A stretch of DNA of 45,777 bases from Melioribacter roseus. Its GTDB lineage: Bacteria > Bacteroidota > Ignavibacteria > Ignavibacteriales > Melioribacteraceae. The translations under genes were made by a program, and so were the position numbers. The stretch is from positions 13,182 to 58,958 of the forward strand of contig DYSW01000002.1 of NCBI GenBank assembly GCA_020726285.1, read 5' to 3'. A model generated the notes under the pieces. It saw only the letters and a program-made list of their open reading frames with translations, had not been told where the DNA came from and made no database searches. Shown here in pieces: positions 43,293 to 45,777 of this stretch (its first letter is position 1; each line of letters opens with the position of its first letter).

Positions 43293-45283
43293 TGCAAAAG
43301 AAATTTATTCTTAAAAAAGACGGATTTAGAAGTAAAATCAATTCCGTCTCACCTACAAATTTCACAATCAATTACGAAAATGAACTAAACACAGCGCAAT
43401 ATCGTGCTGTAATTTCAATTGATGGAACTTTTCTCGTAATTGCTGGAGCGGGCACTGGAAAAACTCGTACACTTGTTTTTCGAGTTGCAAGATTGATTGA
43501 AATGGGTGTTGAACCAAAATCAATTTTGTTACTAACTTTTACTCGCAAAGCGGCTAAAGAAATGATGAACAGAGCTTCACAAATTTTGGATGATAGAGCA
43601 GAAAAGGTAAATGGCGGAACTTTTCATTCATTTGCAAACTTAACTTTACGGAAATATGGTTCAGTTGTTGGGTTAAATCAAAATTTTTTGATTCTTGATC
43701 AGGGCGATAGTGAAGATACAATTAATTTAATTCGCTCGCAGATGAAATTAGGCGACGAGAAAAAGAGATTTCCAACAAAAGCGACACTATTAAAAATTTA
43801 TTCACTTTCTACAAATACTGAAAGAACAATTCTTGATATTCTTGAGGAAGATTATCCACATTTATTAGAATTTTCTGAAAAAATTGAAGAAATTAGAAAG
43901 CAATATGAATTATTCAAACAGAAGCATCAAAGTTTGGACTATGATGATTTATTAATTTATCTGAACAAATTTCTAATATCAGAATCTCCAATTGTTGAAC
44001 AATTTTTGCAAAATATTGAATACATAATGGTTGATGAATATCAAGATACAAACAAAATTCAAGCAGAAATAATCATAAATCTTGCAAAATTTCAACAAAA
44101 TATTATGGTTGTTGGCGATGATTCTCAATCAATATATAGATTCCGCGGAGCAGATTTCCGTAATATTATGGAATTCCCAGAATTGTTTGAAAACACTGAA
44201 ATCATTAAACTTGAAGAAAATTATAGAAGTACTCAAGGTATTTTAGATGTTGCAAATAAAGTAATTACAAATAGTTACAGAAGTTTTAGCAAAAATTTAT
44301 TTACCCAAAAAACAAGTGATGAACTGCCAATTTTAGTTTCATCTCGCAATGAAAAACAGCAATCTCAATTTATTGTTGAAAATATTCTTGATTTACGCGA
44401 ACAAGGCATTCCCTTAAACGAAATTGCAATTCTTTTTCGTGCATCTACAAATTCCTTTGATTTGGAACTTGAATTAACAAAATATGGAATTCCATTTGTT
44501 AAATTCGGTGGCATGAAGTTGATTGAATCAGCGCATATTAAAGATATTTTGGCATTTATCAGAATTGCAGAAAATCCTAAAGATTTAGTCAGCTGGTTTC
44601 GTGTTTTAACTTTGCACGAAGGTGTTGGGCAAAGGAAAGCTCAGCAAATGATTGAGGTTATTGGAAATCTTGAAATAAATTTTGAAGCAGACGTTATAAA
44701 ATTTGATGATAAAAATTTCAATAAATTCGAAACTCTCTTACAGTTATTCTATCAATTAAAAAATAAACACAGAACGCCAACTGAAATGGTTGAAATAGTT
44801 TATGCTTATTATGAACCAATTTTTAGAGAAAAGTTTAACGATTTCAACAAACGTAAAAAAGATATTGAGATTTTTGCCAACATTGCAACAAATTACCGTA
44901 CTGTAGAATCGTTTTTAGCAGAAATGGCACTTGATCCACCAAAAAATGCTGTAGTAGATGTTGAAGCCGAAAACAATGATAACGAATACGTTGTATTATC
45001 TACTATACATTCAGCCAAAGGTTTGGAATGGAATTCTGTGTTTGTGATTCACGCAGTAGAAGGTTTTTTCCCGTCATCTCAGTCCTTGAATAATCCAGAA
45101 GCAATTGATGAAGAAAGAAGATTAATGTATGTTGCAGTAACACGGGCAAAGAAAAATCTGTTTGTGATTTATCCAATGCAATTATTTGACAGATTTGCTG
45201 GATTTACTTTTTCTAAACCTTCTCGATTTATTACAGAATTGACAGAAGATATTGTAGAAAATTGGGTAGTTGAAGAGGAATAA
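43292..45283 (+). CDS. UvrD/PcrA-type superfamily 1 DNA helicase
   Basis: A 663-residue SF1A helicase. Motif I AGAGTGKTRT lies at about 51-60, with Ia LLLTFTRKAAKEM, GTFHSFANLTLRKYG, II VDEYQDTN near 247-254, III VVGDDSQSIYRFRGAD, IV KLEENYRSTQGIL, V VVLSTIHSAKGLEWNSVFV and VI EERRLMYVAVTRAKKNLFV. It is slightly shorter than UvrD and lacks the long UvrD C-terminal tail. It unwinds DNA 3'-5' in repair or removes RecA and stalled proteins. The ATG overlaps the previous stop (TGATG). Confidence 0.93.
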   Translation: MQKKFILKKDGFRSKINSVSPTNFTINYENELNTAQYRAVISIDGTFLVIAGAGTGKTRTLVFRVARLIEMGVEPKSILLLTFTRKAAKEMMNRASQILDDRAEKVNGGTFHSFANLTLRKYGSVVGLNQNFLILDQGDSEDTINLIRSQMKLGDEKKRFPTKATLLKIYSLSTNTERTILDILEEDYPHLLEFSEKIEEIRKQYELFKQKHQSLDYDDLLIYLNKFLISESPIVEQFLQNIEYIMVDEYQDTNKIQAEIIINLAKFQQNIMVVGDDSQSIYRFRGADFRNIMEFPELFENTEIIKLEENYRSTQGILDVANKVITNSYRSFSKNLFTQKTSDELPILVSSRNEKQQSQFIVENILDLREQGIPLNEIAILFRASTNSFDLELELTKYGIPFVKFGGMKLIESAHIKDILAFIRIAENPKDLVSWFRVLTLHEGVGQRKAQQMIEVIGNLEINFEADVIKFDDKNFNKFETLLQLFYQLKNKHRTPTEMVEIVYAYYEPIFREKFNDFNKRKKDIEIFANIATNYRTVESFLAEMALDPPKNAVVDVEAENNDNEYVVLSTIHSAKGLEWNSVFVIHAVEGFFPSSQSLNNPEAIDEERRLMYVAVTRAKKNLFVIYPMQLFDRFAGFTFSKPSRFITELTEDIVENWVVEEE

Positions 45284-45463
45284 AATTAATAAAATATTAA
45301 CGAACAGAAAGTAACTGAATCTAAAGAATTTGGAATTTTACCGACTATTGTAATCAGTATTGAATTTTAAGTGTTGTTAATTATCATTTCTTTAGATTTT
45401 CATTTTTACATTAAACATAATTTCACCTATGTCTGTCTTAAAACTTAAAACAATAGGTAAATA

Positions 45464-45777
45464 TGCTTAATTATAAAATATTATATGTATTTGTAGCTCT
45501 AATTTTTGCAAATTCAAATATTAAAGCTCAGTTTTCACAAGAATGGGAAAGTTCTGAAATTTCATCTTGGAATGTTAATGGTTGGGTTTCTTTGAATTCA
45601 TCAGGTGAAAAATATTTATATATTCTTGAAGAAGATAAATTCTCAATTATGCAAAGTGAATACTCGGAACAATCACTTTATTCTTACACTTTTACATCAG
45701 CAGAACAATTAGCTGGATATCATTGGAATGGGAAAAATAATGATGGAATCCAAGCTGCAAGTGGAAGTTATTTTTAC
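45464..45777 (+). CDS. Secreted protein, 3' truncated by the window end
   Basis: The first 104 codons of a gene that continues beyond the window. A signal peptide is clear (LYVFVALIFANSNIKAQ). The visible mature part contains YHWNGKNNDGIQAASGSYFY, the FlgD/CHU-C type Ig-like motif (WxGxxxxGxxxxxGxYFY) common at the ends or in repeats of gliding and T9SS cargo proteins. The preceding 180 bases have no gene. It is probably a surface or exported protein; nothing more can be said from the fragment. Confidence 0.75.

Noticed and set aside
45290-45370. Short open stretch reading NEQKVTESKEFGILPTIV after the helicase gene
   Set aside because: No start codon, no family motif, and too short to call a relic with any confidence.
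1-45777. CRISPR arrays, tRNA or rRNA genes, insertion sequences, prophage genes
   Set aside because: I saw no regularly spaced direct repeats, no cloverleaf with a CCA-type acceptor end, no transposase or integrase motifs and no phage structural genes on either strand.

Overview
This is an AT-rich chromosomal segment (about one third G+C by eye) from a member of the Bacteroidota/Chlorobi assemblage, most probably an Ignavibacteria-like lineage. The evidence is a type IX secretion (T9SS) C-terminal sorting domain with the LQNYPNP signature on a zinc carboxypeptidase. There is also a Bacteroidota-style ExbB-ExbD-ExbD-TonB operon followed by a PstS-like lipoprotein and a TPR protein, and a few candidate -7 boxes of the TAnnTTTG type. 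Gene density is high and most genes sit in tight, often overlapping operons. I saw no rRNA, tRNA, CRISPR array, insertion sequence or prophage.

Layout. 1-3.8 kb: the end of a broken phospholipase D-like gene, then a minus-strand operon aldehyde dehydrogenase / arsenate reductase / succinate-semialdehyde dehydrogenase. 3.9-6.1 kb: a two-module glycosyltransferase overlapping a HIT/Ap4A-phosphorylase-like nucleotidyltransferase. 6.1-10 kb: a gap holding a gene remnant, a split AtuA-type pair, prfB with its programmed +1 frameshift, and a PAP2 phosphatase. 10.2-21.15 kb: an apparent 11-kb operon from clpC to purine nucleoside phosphorylase, closed by a strong hairpin. It includes a PduS-like flavo/iron-sulfur protein, a PduT-like microcompartment shell protein and a complete nucleoside uptake/salvage set (cdd, tdk, CNT transporter, PNP). 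21.2-27 kb: the minus-strand Ton energising operon. 27.3-31.8 kb: rsmI, then divergently a saccharopine-type lysine degradation pair (lysine-ketoglutarate reductase and an ALDH7 dehydrogenase) and an alpha/beta hydrolase. 31.9-33.7 kb: an exonuclease/GIY-YIG fusion and a histidine-kinase relic. 34-38 kb: an octaheme cytochrome c, a cytochrome b and two YeeE/YedE sulfur transporters, the second fused to a rhodanese domain that lacks its catalytic cysteine. 38-45.8 kb: a membrane glycosyltransferase, the T9SS carboxypeptidase, a microORF, thiol peroxidase, a flotillin, a UvrD-type helicase and the start of a secreted protein.

The two most interesting neighbourhoods are the octaheme cytochrome/cytochrome b/YeeE-rhodanese cassette, which looks like a membrane sulfur-compound redox module, and the PduS-PduT pair embedded in nucleoside salvage genes, which suggests a link between nucleoside breakdown and a microcompartment encoded elsewhere. 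Several single genes carry clear recoding or decay signals (prfB, the phospholipase D-like gene, the kinase relic, a YwqK/MORN-like relic). All functional calls come from reading motifs by eye; no database search was run.
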